Origin: Brachionus manjavacas
Taxonomy: Eukaryota; Rotifera; Eurotatoria; Ploima; Brachionidae
Reading direction: 5' to 3'
DNA length: 64,000 nt
Assembly: GCA_019054805.1 (NCBI GenBank)
Contig: JAHQIY010000003.1
Coordinates: forward strand, 8,804,001 to 8,868,000
Under the pieces are notes generated by a model, which did no database searches, was not told the DNA's origin, and worked only from the letters and a program-made list of their open reading frames with translations. The first letter of the stretch is position 1; every line of letters starts with the position of its first letter. Below are positions 43,501-56,149 of the stretch, piece after piece. A program made the position numbers and the translations under genes.

Positions 43501-46500
43501 TTATTTATTAATTTTAAAATATTTTTTAAACTATTTAATTTTTTTTGAAAAGATCCTTGTGAACTTCCAATGGAATCGGGAACTTGTACAGATTATAAAG
43601 TATTCTGGTATTATGACAAAATTGAAAAAGAATGTTCAAGATTTTATTACGGAGGTACAGAATCAGAGTTTAAAATTCTAATAATAGTAATTATCCTGTT
43701 AATTTAAGGCTGTGACGGAAATTTAAACAGATTTGACACTAAAGTAACATGTGAAATTGATTGTAAAGTGAGTCCGGAAGAAAAAGCAGTATTTTTAAAG
43801 CTTCCCAAGAGATGCTTGGAATCAATGGATCAAGGAACCAATTGTACTGAGCTATTGCCAAAATGGTATTTTGACATGCAAACAAAAATGTGCTATTCAT
43901 TTCAATATTCTGGATGTGGATCCGAGTTTTCAAACAGATTCGATTCAAATCAAGAATGTACCGAAACATGCGTAGAGATTTTAAATCCAGAGAATACAAC
44001 TGAAATTGTTGCTTCATCAACAATGGCTGCTTCGATTGAGATTCCAGTGGATGCATGTAGTTTACCTTTAGAAGAGGGAAATTGTTCTCAATCAATTTCT
44101 AAATGGTATTATGATGCAAAATTAAAATATTGCCTTCTTTTTAACTTTACTGGATGCTACGGTAATGAAAACAAATTCGAAAATAGACAGCAATGTGCGG
44201 AAATTTGTGAAATACCCAAAAAAAAAGGTATTTTGGAAATTTTTAATTTAACTTTTTAAAATTTTAACTATTAAGAGATATGCTACTCGAACAAAGCTCA
44301 AGGTCCATGTGACCAATTTCAAATAAGATGGTATTTTGATCCTGAAACTCAATCTTGTAAAGACTTTCACTATGGAGGTACAAAAATAAATTTCAAATTT
44401 GATTATTAATAAAGTTTTTGAAAAGGCTGCTTGGGAAACGATAATAATTTTTTATCTTTATTGGAATGCAAAAATTTTTGCTGGGATTATCTAAGTGAAG
44501 AATCGAGAAATCAAGTTTACGACGAATTATCTCATCCAATATTGACTACAACTCAAGGTTTGTTTTTTAAAGATAAACTAAAGTTTAGTTTTGTCACTTT
44601 TAAATTCTTAAATTCAAACACCGAAATTAGTTTTATCTTAGTATGAAAAAATTCATATTTTACAATTTCATTTTTTTTACGATTGTTTACCATCATTTAC
44701 TCTAAAAAATTTAATTTTTTTATAAAAATTTACAAAATTTTAATAAGATCTTTCAAAATCGATCAAAATTCTTCAATATTTTTGACATTTTTGTTTTTCA
44801 GCAAATTTACGCCAAAAAAGTATTATTAACCTTTTATTAAGATTTGATTTACTCAAGAATACCATTCTCGGAATGGTCTCTAGTAGAGATGTTATAAAAA
44901 AATAACAAAATTTCAGAAAATTTTTTTTTAAAAACTGATTCACACATAAGAAATTCAATTATATTTTCAGATTCCTCAGAATCGATGAATGGCAAACTAA
45001 TTTTATTTAATTTATAAAAACTACATTTTATAGTAGATATTTTTATGCTCTTTTCAAAAATAATTAAATATTCAGCTTTTGAATGTATGTCTTTTCAACT
45101 TTCATTTTTTTAGCTTATTTACTCTATTTTGATTCTTTTTTTTTTTTTCATCTAATTTTATTAACTTTAATTTTATTTTTATTTTATATTTAACTTATTC
45201 TGAAGGAGCTCTTGCTCGGTACAGAAAACAAATAAATAAATAAATGATACAAATAAAAACCAAAAATACTTCATTAACTTTAGCATTTGCTTCTTCCGAA
45301 ACTGGTAAACATTCATAAAATTTTTTCAAAAAGCAAAAGCCTTCACTGGATTTGAAGCAATATTGAGCCTCTGTAGATTATCATTTAACGCATCGAGTTT
45401 AAAATCCATCAACTTTTCATAGCTACTTTTTGGTGCATCTGTAACATCAGTTGGTATTGGTATATTAGTAATACTAGACCAAGTACCATCTAAGCTATCA
45501 TTCTCATCGACAGCATCACTCTCTAAATCTTTATTTTGACAATCACTATACATATTTTGTCAGTCATAATTAAATTAAAATTTAAGATCACAAAACAAAC
45601 ATCACAAAAAGTTAGCTAATAACACGTGATCTGAAGATCACATAATTTTTTACAGGTGAGCTGAGATCACGAAACCAAAAAAATTAGTCAAGTTCACACA
45701 TTTCGTGAACTCAGCTCACATAACACGGTAGGGCCTTTTGACGTTTTTTTTTTAAAAACAATGATTTTATTACAACTTGCAAATTTTTCATACGACAAAT
45801 TTACGAAAAATATTAATGAAGATTATGGATAAGGATGATACTTTTTTATTAATGAATTGTTCTCTAATTTTTTGTAAAATTTAAATTTAAAATTTTTTTC
45901 AAAAAAATAAAGAGAAAATTTTTTGATTTAAATTATGACAATTAACTTTTGGCAAAACATTAAATACCTGGTCAAAGTAAAAAGCAAAATTTCATGATTT
46001 GCCAAGTCTTTTTATAAAATTATACATTCTAAAATTGTTAATATTTGATTTTAAAAAATGAAAATTAAATTTATTTATAAATTTTCAAAATATTCAAAAA
46101 TAATAAATTCGTAATTTAGAGAGCTTGAAAGGTTATCTAGATTAAAATAATTAGATTAAAATTAATCTTCTATCATGAAATGTTCGTTTCTGAAAAAATG
46201 ATGCCGCAGCTACACAATTGAATAAAAGAACCTCTGTTTATTTAGTTTTATTGGTTCTACGATTAATCAATTTTGAAGAAAAAAAAACTTAATTTAAGAC
46301 ATATTTTTAACTCAGTTAACTTGGGTAATTATTTTAATTTTTTAGTTCAGGCAACTTCCTCAATTGATATTTGTAGTCTTGATAAAGCTGAAGGAGACTG
46401 TGATGATCAATTTGTTCGATGGTACCATGATCCAATAAGCAAAGAGTGCTTAAAATTCACGTATACAGGTTGTAACGGAAATGAAAATAATTTTGAAAGC

Positions 46501-49500
46501 AAAGGTCAATGTTTATCCGAATGTTCTTATGGTTTTTTGAACACTGGCCTATTAGACTGTATGCTTTTGAAATTCTCCAAGATTTCATTCAAACTTTTCT
46601 TTTTTTAGATGACACTCCTTGTGAGGCAGTGCCTGATGTCCTACCAGAATGCATTGATCCCACTAATGGAGAAATTTTGGCCGATAAACTTGTTGTCTAC
46701 GAAAATTCGGTTTGGTTTTTTGACATTGTGGTCCAGGTCTGTCGACCGATTAGAGCCGAATGTTTCAACTCACAAAATTCTAATCAATTCGATTCTTTAA
46801 ATGAATGCAAATCTCAATGTTCGCCTAATATGGATGACCAAAAGACCGAAGGTATGAAAAAAAGTTCAATATTCTTTAAGATTCATTTATGATAGAAAGA
46901 ATAATGGTAAAAATTGTTTAAGATGACTGCTTATTGCCGTTTGAGAATGGCAATAAATGCAGTTTACAGATATGGAAATGGTATTATGATTCAAAAAATG
47001 GACAATGTCATTTATTTAGCTATTCAGGGTGTCATGGAAATAATAATAATTTTCCTTCATATAAAGATTGTATGGTCCTATGTGCCGGTGTAGGTAATTA
47101 GGACAATATATGAATTATAAGCTTATGATACTAAAAATAACTAACTAAATCTAACATTATTAACTATTCACATTTTTGTTTGCTTGATATGCTTTTCTTT
47201 CAAACTTGCTAAAAAAATTTTATTTTTCAGAGGCTGGTTGTCCTTCGATGGATGATTGTCAATTAAATTGTCCTTATGGAAGGGTAATTACTAGCAATCA
47301 ATGTGAATTATGTCAATGTGTTGATCCATGTGAAGGATTCTACTGCGATTCTCTTCATCAATGTGTAGTCGAAGATTCTAGGCCGAATTGTAGACTAAGT
47401 AAGTGTATTTTTTATTGGTATTGACGAAAATGCCAAAGTAATTATAAATGAGCTGTTATTTGACGGAATCGTAAAAACAAATACTATTATAAATATTCTT
47501 GAGAAAAAAATGTTAAAAATTCCAAAAAAATACAGCTAAATAATTATATAACACAATGGAAGAAAAAAAATTATGGTGGTTATAGTTTAAGTCTAGGTGA
47601 AATTGAAGATTGGTGTAAAAATCATTCTAAAATTCCCGAAAATGAAAATGAAGTTTTTGTAATTAACAATAGGATTTGTGATGACGAAGAGATAAGTGAT
47701 GATGACACTGTTAACGGGGCTAAATTTTCTTTTTTTCTCTCTTCAATAAGATTATTAAATACTAGTTCGATTTCTACCCATTTTCCTGCTGATGCTAATT
47801 ACAAGCTAGTTTTGCAAGGGTTTCCTATTCTTATTGTAGGAACTACTGATAAAGATAGAGTTTTTCATCTTTTTTATTATTATGGATTAGCCGTAAGTTC
47901 CAAGGAAAAGACGGAAGATTTTGAATTTTTATTTTCGAGTGTTAAGTTTGGAGTAGAAAAATTAGGAAAAATTTTTTTAGAACCAACTGCTCTTGGTTCC
48001 GATGCAGCTTTTGCTATCATTAATGACTTTTCTAAAGCATTTCATAAATCAGTACTAATCGGATAAAAAAGAAAGGGAGGCAGACCTTAGCAAAAAAAGC
48101 ATTTATTAGAGAATAATTTTTTAATGGTTTCTATAATATTCAATAATAATTTTTATGTACCCAGTTTTTATTTCTTTTTCAATAATTTTGACAAAAATAA
48201 ATACCCAAAAAATATTTTTTTTTACACCTAAATAATTAATATAAATACCCATTTAATAATAATCCTTTTTTATTTTTTTAAATAATACTTCGTTTCCGAT
48301 AAAATTATAAAATCTGTTCTTTAAGATGAAGTCTATGAATCTATTTAATCTATTTTATTTATTCGTTGAACATTTTGAGTGTGATGAATACAAAATTAAA
48401 AAAAAAAGCTTGATAAAAAAATAAAATAAAAATCAAGGAATATGAAAAACAATTTAATATACTTTTTTTTTAAATTAAAGCATAAAGCTTTTAGAATTGT
48501 GAATTTTGGAACAAAATACCAAAAAAAAAAATTCAAACAGCTTTTTCTGTTTTAGCCTAAATATCATTCTCCAAAATTCACCAGCTAATGATTTATGTCA
48601 CCCAAATTTAGTGTCTGCAACAACTATAAAAATTTATTTAAAAAAAAACAGACTTAATTAAGGTGATACAAAGTTCGATGCATTTTACTGAACGATTTTT
48701 TGACGTAACAAAACATTTTTTTCAATTTTCAATATTTTTGTTTTCGTTCTTTGTACAAAAATTTAACAAATTTATTGTTCATTTTTTGAGTTTTTTAAAA
48801 CTAAAAATCCACAAAAAAAATATTTCAAGATTTAAGAGACTATAATAAGTGGAAATAATAAGTATATTCAATAAAATAGTATTAAAAATTAAATTCGCCA
48901 CAAATTATACCGAAAATCATATCTTTAGTATTTTTATTGACAATTTTTATTATTTTGAACAATTAACTCTAACCCAAATTTTTTTAGTTAGCTCTAAATT
49001 TTTCATTACTCTAAAATTAATAATCTTTTTTATTTCTAATTTTTACTAGAGTGTAACATTTAAAAAAAAAAATTACGGAAACAGTATAGGGTGAATTCAA
49101 AATTTTATATTGTAATTTATTTTATTTTTTCCATGGTTTAATAATTACAAATGTAAATTTTTGTTTATGTTAAGCTTTCAAATAATTTTTCGTTAATTTT
49201 TTATTTTAAAAGAAAAGAATATTTTACAATGATAAAAGATTTAAGTTTTTTTATTAATAAAAATATTATTATTAATATTAATATTATTTTTTTTTATTAA
49301 TATTTTTTTTTAAGTTTTTTTTTTTATTATATTTCAGTTCGGTCAAAATTTGTGAAATTCCTAATTGATAAACTTATAATGAATTATGGAGTACTAACAT
49401 TATTAGGAATTAAAATTTTTTTCCCTTAATTTATTTAGCAAATGTGAATTATTTTAGAGATATATTTACAAGAGAAAAGACAATTAAAATTAAAGTAAAA

Positions 49501-52500
49501 TTTAATACATTTATAATAATAGTTGATCAATGATTCACAATTAGGACAGAATCGTATTTTTATAAGAAATATTAGACTCAAAATGTCATTCTAAATGATA
49601 ACATTGTTTAAAGGTTTTAAAAAATTTATTATTAATAATAATAAGTCACATCAGTTTAATTTTAGAGTAAACTATTGTTACCTTTAGTAGATAGCTGTTG
49701 ACGAGATTTTACATTTTATTTCAACTAAAATTAGAGTTTACCATTCAATGAAATATTAAACGATTACAAGGAATAATTAATCTAAAAAAGTCTAGACTTT
49801 AAAAAAAAATTCTTTAACATACAAAAATTTTTCAAGATTTGGCAATCTTATTTTTAAATTCTAATTTAAGAAAATAAACCAGGAAAATGTCCAGAATTTT
49901 CAATAAGCCAAGCGTGTGAAAATAGCTGCAGAAATGATGCAGATTGTGAATCCAATCTAAAGTGTTGTCAAAGTGATTGTTCAAGTCTGCAATGTACAAA
50001 ACCAAATCTTAGTAATTATTTTTGATTTATTGTTATCTTTTGAAAAAAAAATTGAAAAAATATTTACTTTTAGATAAAGACCCTGTAATTGAAGAATTTA
50101 AAATCAGTGTAGAATTAAATGTGGGAGAAACTTTGGAGCTTCCATGCAAAGCTTCAGGTTATCCGACACCAATCATTACATGGTACAAAGGAACCCAAGA
50201 GATTTCTTTTGATTTAAGCGATGATAGAATTTCATTGCTCGAAGACAGCTCATTGATTATAAAAAATGTTTCCGAACTAGATGAAGCGGAATACAGTTGC
50301 CGAGCCAGCAACCTAATGGGAAGAGATGATATTAAACAAAGCAAAGTTGTTGTAAATGGTAGAATTTTTGTTTAATTTTTGCTTTGAAGCTCAACTAATC
50401 CCGCATGCTTAAATTTTTATTAACAATTTAAACTAACATTTTTAGCTAAATATTGAATGGTAATCGGGTCTAATCAAGTGAGAATTTCCTCTTTAATCTT
50501 TAATCATATTTAGTATATGCGGAAATAACCCACGACTCTTATTACAAACATGTAATGAATGGTTTCGATGCCGTTTTATTTTGTAATCTAACTGGTCGTC
50601 CATTTCCAAAATCACATTGGTACTTCAACGGATCCGAAGACCCTATCAAGCCTGATCCATTCAAATACGCCATTTATCCACATTTTATCAAAATTAAAAG
50701 ATTTAACAAAAATGATGCAGGCATTTACACATGTAAACTAGATGCCGAAACCATCAAAAACTCGGCAATAAATGTGACCTTAATGGAAGCTGGTATAGTA
50801 TTTAAAATGAAAATTTGATAAAAAAAAATTTAAAAAAATTATTTTTTTTCAAGTACCTGGTGAGGTTAATTTTATATTCAGCAAAATGTCCGGAAATGAG
50901 GATTCAAATGTTCTGCTGCCTTGCGAAGTGAAAGGTGAGCCAATGCCATTAGTCACGTGGCATAATCCAAGTTTTCAACCAATATTCAATTCGAACAAAT
51001 ATGAAATATTAAATGACACAATTTTGAGGATAAATTCTCTTGAGAAGAACGATCATGGAATTTACAGATGTTATGCGTATAATGAGTTTTCAAACAGTTA
51101 TCTTAGAAAAAAATTTGGATCCATTTTTCTAAATATCGATTGTGAGCTTTAAAAAAGAAAAAGTAAATAAAAAATTATTTTTTTTAATGAATAAGCTCAG
51201 CCAGTGATTTCTTCAAAATCAGATGTAAAAATTAAAAATCAATCGACCAACACAATTTTTGATTGCATTTCTTCCGGAAGTCCTAAACCATATCTTAACT
51301 GGTATCATGAAAATCGTTTAATAATTCTTAATTCAACAGTAGAACAAAAGCATTCATCTAAATATGTCTATTTTTATAATGGCAGTTTGTTAATCAAGGA
51401 TTTAAAACCAAACGATTCAGGAACTTATACATGCCAAGCATTAAATTTAGATAAATTCAATTCAGCTGTTGTAAATCACACTTTAAAAGGTACGAATTTT
51501 AATTTTCTATTTTTTCTGCATGGCTTTTTTTTCTCTTTATTTTTAAAATTTGTATTAACGTTTATCATTGTTGAACAGTTTCGTTTATTAAATATAAATA
51601 GTGAATGATAAAAAAAGTTTCCACTTTCACTTAAGCTTTGGGAGATTTTTTTGGCATAAACTGTCTTTTGAAAAGATAAAAATAATTCATAATAATTTTT
51701 TATAAGGATAAGGCTAAATATTTGTACCAATTTGATTTAAAATAAAATTTTAAAATCTTGTAAAGTTTAAATTATTCAAATTATTTAAATTTTTCCACTT
51801 AACCCCACTATCAACTAGGATAGAAAAGGGACAATTATCAACGATCAGTAAATTGATGATCAGAACTCTAAAAAATTTTCAATGTTTCCAAGTTCACCTG
51901 AATCCAATTTAAAGTTTTTTTTAATTGGAACGAAACCATAAATTTTTACCCTAATTGCTTGACTGCATTTGATTTAGCTGCTAAACAAAATATGATTAAA
52001 AAGTTAAATTTTTTTAATGATTTTTAATTAGAATTATGTTAAATCTTATTAACCGGAGGAGATATTTTTTTAGATATTTTATTATCAATTCAGAATAGAG
52101 AATAAATTATTATTTCATTTCACTTGAAAGGCTTGGTGCCAAGCTAACATATAGCCAAGTGAACCCATTTATTATTGTAAAAAATACATCAAAAATAAAA
52201 TTTAAATAGTAAAACATTGTTATTTAAAAATCAAAATTTACAAATTTTAAATCAAATTTTTCAAAATTTTTTACAAATTTAGTGAAAAAAAATTAACATT
52301 ATTTCTTATGCGCGCATCGAACGTATTTGGAGTAAGACCAATCTCATCACTAATTAGATTGTTGATAAATTTAGGATAAAAATGAGCAAACACTCTCTCA
52401 CCATACTCATTGAATTTTCCTTTTGATGGAATTGCAAGCTGGGCTTCGTTGCGTAGTTTGTAAGGTCGATTAAATTGATAATTGTAAATTAATTTGAATT

Positions 52501-55500
52501 TAAGTTCAATAAAATTTTTTATGTAACTTAATACTTAACTACAAAATATGTCATTCTAAATTCCAAATTTATGAAACTAAATTCGTTACATCCTAACATT
52601 AAAACCTTAAATTTGATTTTTTTTAGAATTAAAGAAACTACTTGTACCCGGAGTTATTAGACAGAATAAATACTGCTGTTCTTTGAGATCAGAAAAGTAT
52701 GACATGGAACATCTAAATATTTTCCTGCAAACATGATTGTTTTTTAATTAAAAAAAGAAGCTGTGCTGATTTTTATATCTTAAAAATGAATTTCATTTAA
52801 GAGAATAGTCTCTTTTATTTGCATGAAAAATAACTAGACTTAAATTGGAACAAATGTATGGTTTTACTTTTCGAAACTATCTATTTTTTATTATTAATTG
52901 AATATCTTCAGGGATTTACTGGAAGCCAAAATGTTTTATTTTGTACCAACATTTGGTGATTTGTAACATTTCAACTTCTAAATAAATTTAATTCAAAAAT
53001 AAAGTTTTAGAATAAACGAATGAATATCAAATTTTTTTTTGCCAAAAGGAGGTGTAGGTTGAAATTCACATATAGTGAGTTAAAAACACATAAACAAAGA
53101 GACATACACATAGATTTTTCTGTAATTTATTTAAACGTGAAAAAAACATTTAGAAATACTGTATAATTGTTAGAAAAACATGTCAATTTTATTTATCAAA
53201 GTAAAAAAGTGAATTAAAAACATAAATATTTTAGTCGTAATTCATTTTCTTGTTCACTAGAGGTAACCATAAAGCATATAGGAAAGAATTTACGCTTAAC
53301 ATCTTTCGCACCAAAAACTATAAGAGGAAATCCATACTCTTCACTGCCGTCGTTAATGTCTAAACCAAAAATAGAACGGTTGGTCATTTGGAAAGTTTTA
53401 GTAAGTAAATATCTGTGTAAGTCTTTTCCATTACATGATCACTAAGACCTTCGTTACTGTTAACAGATGAAAAACAAACTTTTGTTTTTATACCAGACTT
53501 GTTTTTAAGTCACAAGTCTTAAGTCAAGTCAAGTCAATGACTTTTTTAGTCTAAGTTATGACTTGACTTAAATATTTTTTTCTTCAAAGTCAAGTCAGTG
53601 ACCTAAAATTTTTTTCTAATAAAAAAATTTTCTAAATAAACCATAATCTTAAAAATATATCAGTCAGAGTTTTCTGCATTTATTCATAAGGTTCGGCCTT
53701 CAGACAAAAACTATTTTTCGTTGAATAACGCACATTTATAAAAAGGTGATACATTTCTTAAAGAAATAGAATTCAATTTATGATTTTAGTGATTGTTAGT
53801 TATAAAAAAAATTTAAATCAAGTCATAACTTAGACTTAAATTTTTGTGACTTAGACTTAAAACTGTGACTTATAAACAAGTATGTTTTATACCAGTTGAA
53901 TCAACAACTTATGTTTTTTTAACTTTTTCAAAAAATAATGCTTAACTTTATGTTTTTTTTCCCTGCTCTAATATGGTCAACTTTCATTTTCATATTTATG
54001 TTTTTTTTTTTTTTATGTGAGTTAAATCCTCTACCCTAAAAGGATACCTGAAAAATAAAAATATTATTAAAAATTAGAAATCCTTATATAAAGATAAATT
54101 TTAATAAATTTTTTGACAGACTGCTCGAATCAATTCAAAATAAATTTTTATGAAATGATGCTTTTCAAAAAAATTAGAAAGGGGTCTTTCGTTTTAAGGT
54201 ACTCTAAGAAAATGTGGAAAAAAATTTCTAATTAAAATAAAAATTAAATTTTAAAACTTAATTCTGTTTCATTTTTTAAAAGTAATTCCAAATAAATTGG
54301 AAGTTAACCATGTCTATGAATTAAATGGTATGGAGAATGAACCCATAAAACTAGAATGTCGACTTGAACAAGTCAAAGATGAATCATGTTCAATTAATTG
54401 GCATTTCAACGAAACACTTCTAGATCTAAATAACCCAAAATACGAGACAAATAAACCAATAGGTTCATTGAATATTAATAACTCTCAATTGTCCGATTCT
54501 GGCCTATACACATGCTTGGCTGAAACCGAATCAGCAATTTACAATACTTCCATAAATGTCAATATACACCCCACACTAAGCAAAAATACTGAAATTGAAT
54601 CCAAGACAAAAACTATTCAAGCTTTGGCAAATCAATCGACCAATTTGGATTGTTTATGGTGGTTTATTGACCAAAACTTTGATCTTAGCTTTGATCATAT
54701 AGAATGGAAGCTAAATAGTTCGACTGTAGAGGCTAAAAAGAGCCCAAAATATGAGTTTCTTGACAATTTTAAGACTATTTTAAAAATTAATGACATTACT
54801 GTGTCCGATGCTCTGGACACTTACACGTGTACTTTAAAAGTGTCACCTTACATCGAAAAACAGTCGATTTTTAAACTAGAAGTCGGATCCATTCCCTATG
54901 TTGAAAATTCGAAATCTAAATATGTTTCTCTATGGTTTTATGAATTTGAGCAAATAAAACTTGAGTGTCCATTCAAAAGCGTTCCAAAACCAAGTGTCAA
55001 ATGGTACTTTAATTCGTTGCAAATTGATGATGAATTCACCGGCTTTATGGTCAATGGCAATAGTCTAAACATTCTGAGACTTGATGAACAGCTACAGGGA
55101 GTTTATGCATGCAATGGGTCTAATATCTACGGGTCTACATTGGTCGAGTTTTATGTAAAAATTGCTAGTAATTTTATAAAAATAAATTTAAACAAGTCTT
55201 AAGTTTAATTTATATAAAACCTTAGAACCGATTAGACTAAACGAACCAGAGGAAAAATTAGTTACAGTGAAAAGTTCGGATTCTATTAACTTAAAATGTG
55301 AGTACACTGATGCTGATCCCAGACCTGCAGTTACCTGGTTTGTCAACCAAACACAGATCAAAGGGGACAGCAAAAAATATCAAATGGAATCAAATAATTT
55401 ACTTGTAAGCAATTTATCACCAAGTGATCAGGGATTATATAAATGTATCCTTTCGAACGGATTTTTTGACGATAAATCCCTTGTATTTCATCTCAATGTG

Positions 55501-56035
55501 TTTGGTAAGTAATGAATAAGCATTTAATTTGATTAACTAACAGGTAATGGATGGAGTGGTGTATTTATTTAACCCTTTAAAGTTGAGCTTGAAGTTTTGG
55601 TTTATGTTTTTACTTATTAAATAAATTTTAAATTATAAAGAGCGAGTTATCATTAGAGTTGACCCTGAAGATCCTGTTTTCGAAAGTGACAAAAGAGGAA
55701 AATTGTCCTGTGTCACAGAAAATGGAATTGTTACAGATTTTAGATGGATGAAAAACAATGAATATTTGGTCAATGGAGCCAAATATTTAATAGACAGAAA
55801 CAATTTATGGATCAATAATTTGCAACCAAGTGATGGAGGCGAATATTCTTGCATTGCTGAAAGCCATGGCGTTCAAGTAACCAAATCTGTGCAAGTTAAG
55901 GTTGTTCGATCTCAGATTAGAGAATGTGAAGATCGGTCATCTTATAATAACTGCAGACTTGTTGTCCTAAAGGGATGGTGTGCAAGATTTTCCAAATATT
56001 GCTGCAAAACGTGCAAACAGGCTGGATTCGATTAA
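40583..56035 (+). CDS. Papilin-like secreted matrix protein (4 papilin cassettes, 12 Kunitz, antistasin-like, WAP, 9 Ig, PLAC)
   Basis: Papilins are extracellular-matrix glycoproteins acting at basement membranes. I model 24 exons: 40583-40649, 40708-40907, 40966-41124, 41174-41243, 41298-41672, 42836-43012, 43061-43237, 43295-43489, 43553-43654, 43709-44227, 44276-44377, 44426-44557, 46346-46531, 46609-46851, 46923-47093, 47231-47398, 49871-50011, 50074-50358, 50514-50792, 50854-51141, 51196-51489, 54283-55167, 55226-55504, 55641-56035. Total 5889 bases (1962 residues), no internal stop; nearly every intron is phase 1. Order: signal peptide; GCCPDG cassettes (FGCCPDGLTPADG); Kunitz domains (RWYFD..IGQC..FSYGGC); an antistasin-like Cys module; a WAP core; Ig domains (DxGxYxC); a C-terminal PLAC (CEDRSSYNNC...CARFSKYCCKTC). 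The thrombospondin and ADAMTS-spacer part of classical papilin is absent. Poly(A) signal 56143-56148. One or two junctions (exon 4/5) could shift. Confidence 0.88.
41673..42835 (+). other. Large papilin intron, no repeat recognised
   Basis: 1163 bp between the second and third Kunitz domains. AT-rich, without coding content I can support. Confidence 0.5.
44558..46345. mobile_element. Papilin intron holding LINE tail and MULE-type debris
   Basis: Within this 1.8 kb intron: a LINE-type hairpin tail, GAGCTCTTGCTCGG, with (AAATA)n at 45193-45245; a minus-strand frame at 45326-45553 (75 codons, MYSDCQNKDLESDAVDENDS..., continuing after a frameshift as KKFYECLPVSEEANAKV) of unrecognised type; and the GTGATC-rich cluster at 45588-45735. 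Together these look like fragments of one or more DNA transposons. Confidence 0.5.
45326..45553 (-). pseudogene. Unrecognised transposon-associated frame
   Basis: Acidic, polar 75-residue frame next to a MULE-type subterminal cluster in a papilin intron. It continues in a shifted frame to the left. No domain recognised; probably the N-terminal part of a decayed transposase. Confidence 0.3.
47540..48066 (+). pseudogene. MULE transposase core fragment in papilin intron
   Basis: One frame reads NYGGYSLSLGEIEDWCKNH, HFPADANYKLVLQGFPILIV, GTTDKDRVFHLFYYYGLAVS, SKEKTEDFEFLF and LGSDAAFAIINDFSKAFHK. This is the MULE catalytic region, with the first Asp in DANYK and the second in GSDAA, ending at a stop. 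The downstream SWIM finger is missing. It sits in the 2.5 kb intron after the antistasin-like exon, same strand as papilin, and should be removed by splicing. Confidence 0.75.
48067..49870. other. Rest of papilin intron 16
   Basis: Very AT-rich, with two short Phe/Lys/Ile-rich open frames judged random. No further repeat recognised. Confidence 0.5.
52283..52490 (-). pseudogene. Possible LINE C-terminal fragment in papilin intron
   Basis: The minus-strand frame reads NYQFNRPYKLRNEAQLAIPS, KGKFNEYGERVFAHFYPKFI and NNLISDEIG, then TFDARIRNNVN. The order Y.LRN...L.P...T..G.RSF...P..WN.LP..I....F resembles the ends of jockey/CR1-type pol proteins. Evidence is moderate. Antisense to papilin. Confidence 0.4.
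53228..53395 (-). pseudogene. MULE transposase core fragment in papilin intron
   Basis: The minus-strand frame reads EEYGFPLIVFGAKDVKRKFF and PICFMVTSSEQENELRL. This matches the YP.IV.GTSD..R.FHPI.FA..S.E beta-strand region just after the first catalytic Asp of MULE transposases. It is a different family from the fragment at 47.6 kb (the segment that would hold DATF is degraded to GLDIN). Confidence 0.55.
53499..53882. mobile_element. MITE-like fold-back rich in AAGTCA
   Basis: ACTTGTTTTTAAGTCACAAG at the left is inverted at the right (GTGACTTATAAACAAGT). Both flanks carry nearly the same word (GTTTTTATACCAG left, GTTTTATACCAG right), a possible target duplication although a few bases separate it from the right arm. 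Internal (A)AGTCA repeats. Confidence 0.55.
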
Positions 56036-56149
56036 AAATCAGCTATAAAAATCATCGTTTTTATCTATTGTTAAGAATTGTTGAAGTGTGCTTTAAAGGC
56101 TTTAAATTTTTTTAATGCTTTGTGCTCTAAACTTAAAGTTTAAATAAAA

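Larger units (their letters stand above)
51490..54282. other. Large papilin intron 21 with transposon debris
   Basis: 2.8 kb between Ig4 and Ig5. It holds the LINE, MULE and MITE fragments listed separately. The remaining AT-rich DNA has no recognised content. Confidence 0.6.

Noticed and set aside
43739..44095. 118-codon minus-strand frame
   Set aside because: Antisense shadow of the Kunitz exon 43709-44227.
48663..49049. Two short plus-strand frames rich in Phe, Ile and Lys
   Set aside because: Intronic AT-rich sequence without motifs.
47206..51608. Separate small genes for each Kunitz, antistasin-like, WAP and Ig frame
   Set aside because: All frames are bounded by splice signals in the same phase and join to one 5889-base frame ending in a PLAC domain, so one gene is the simpler reading. 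A split into two genes cannot be excluded without transcripts.
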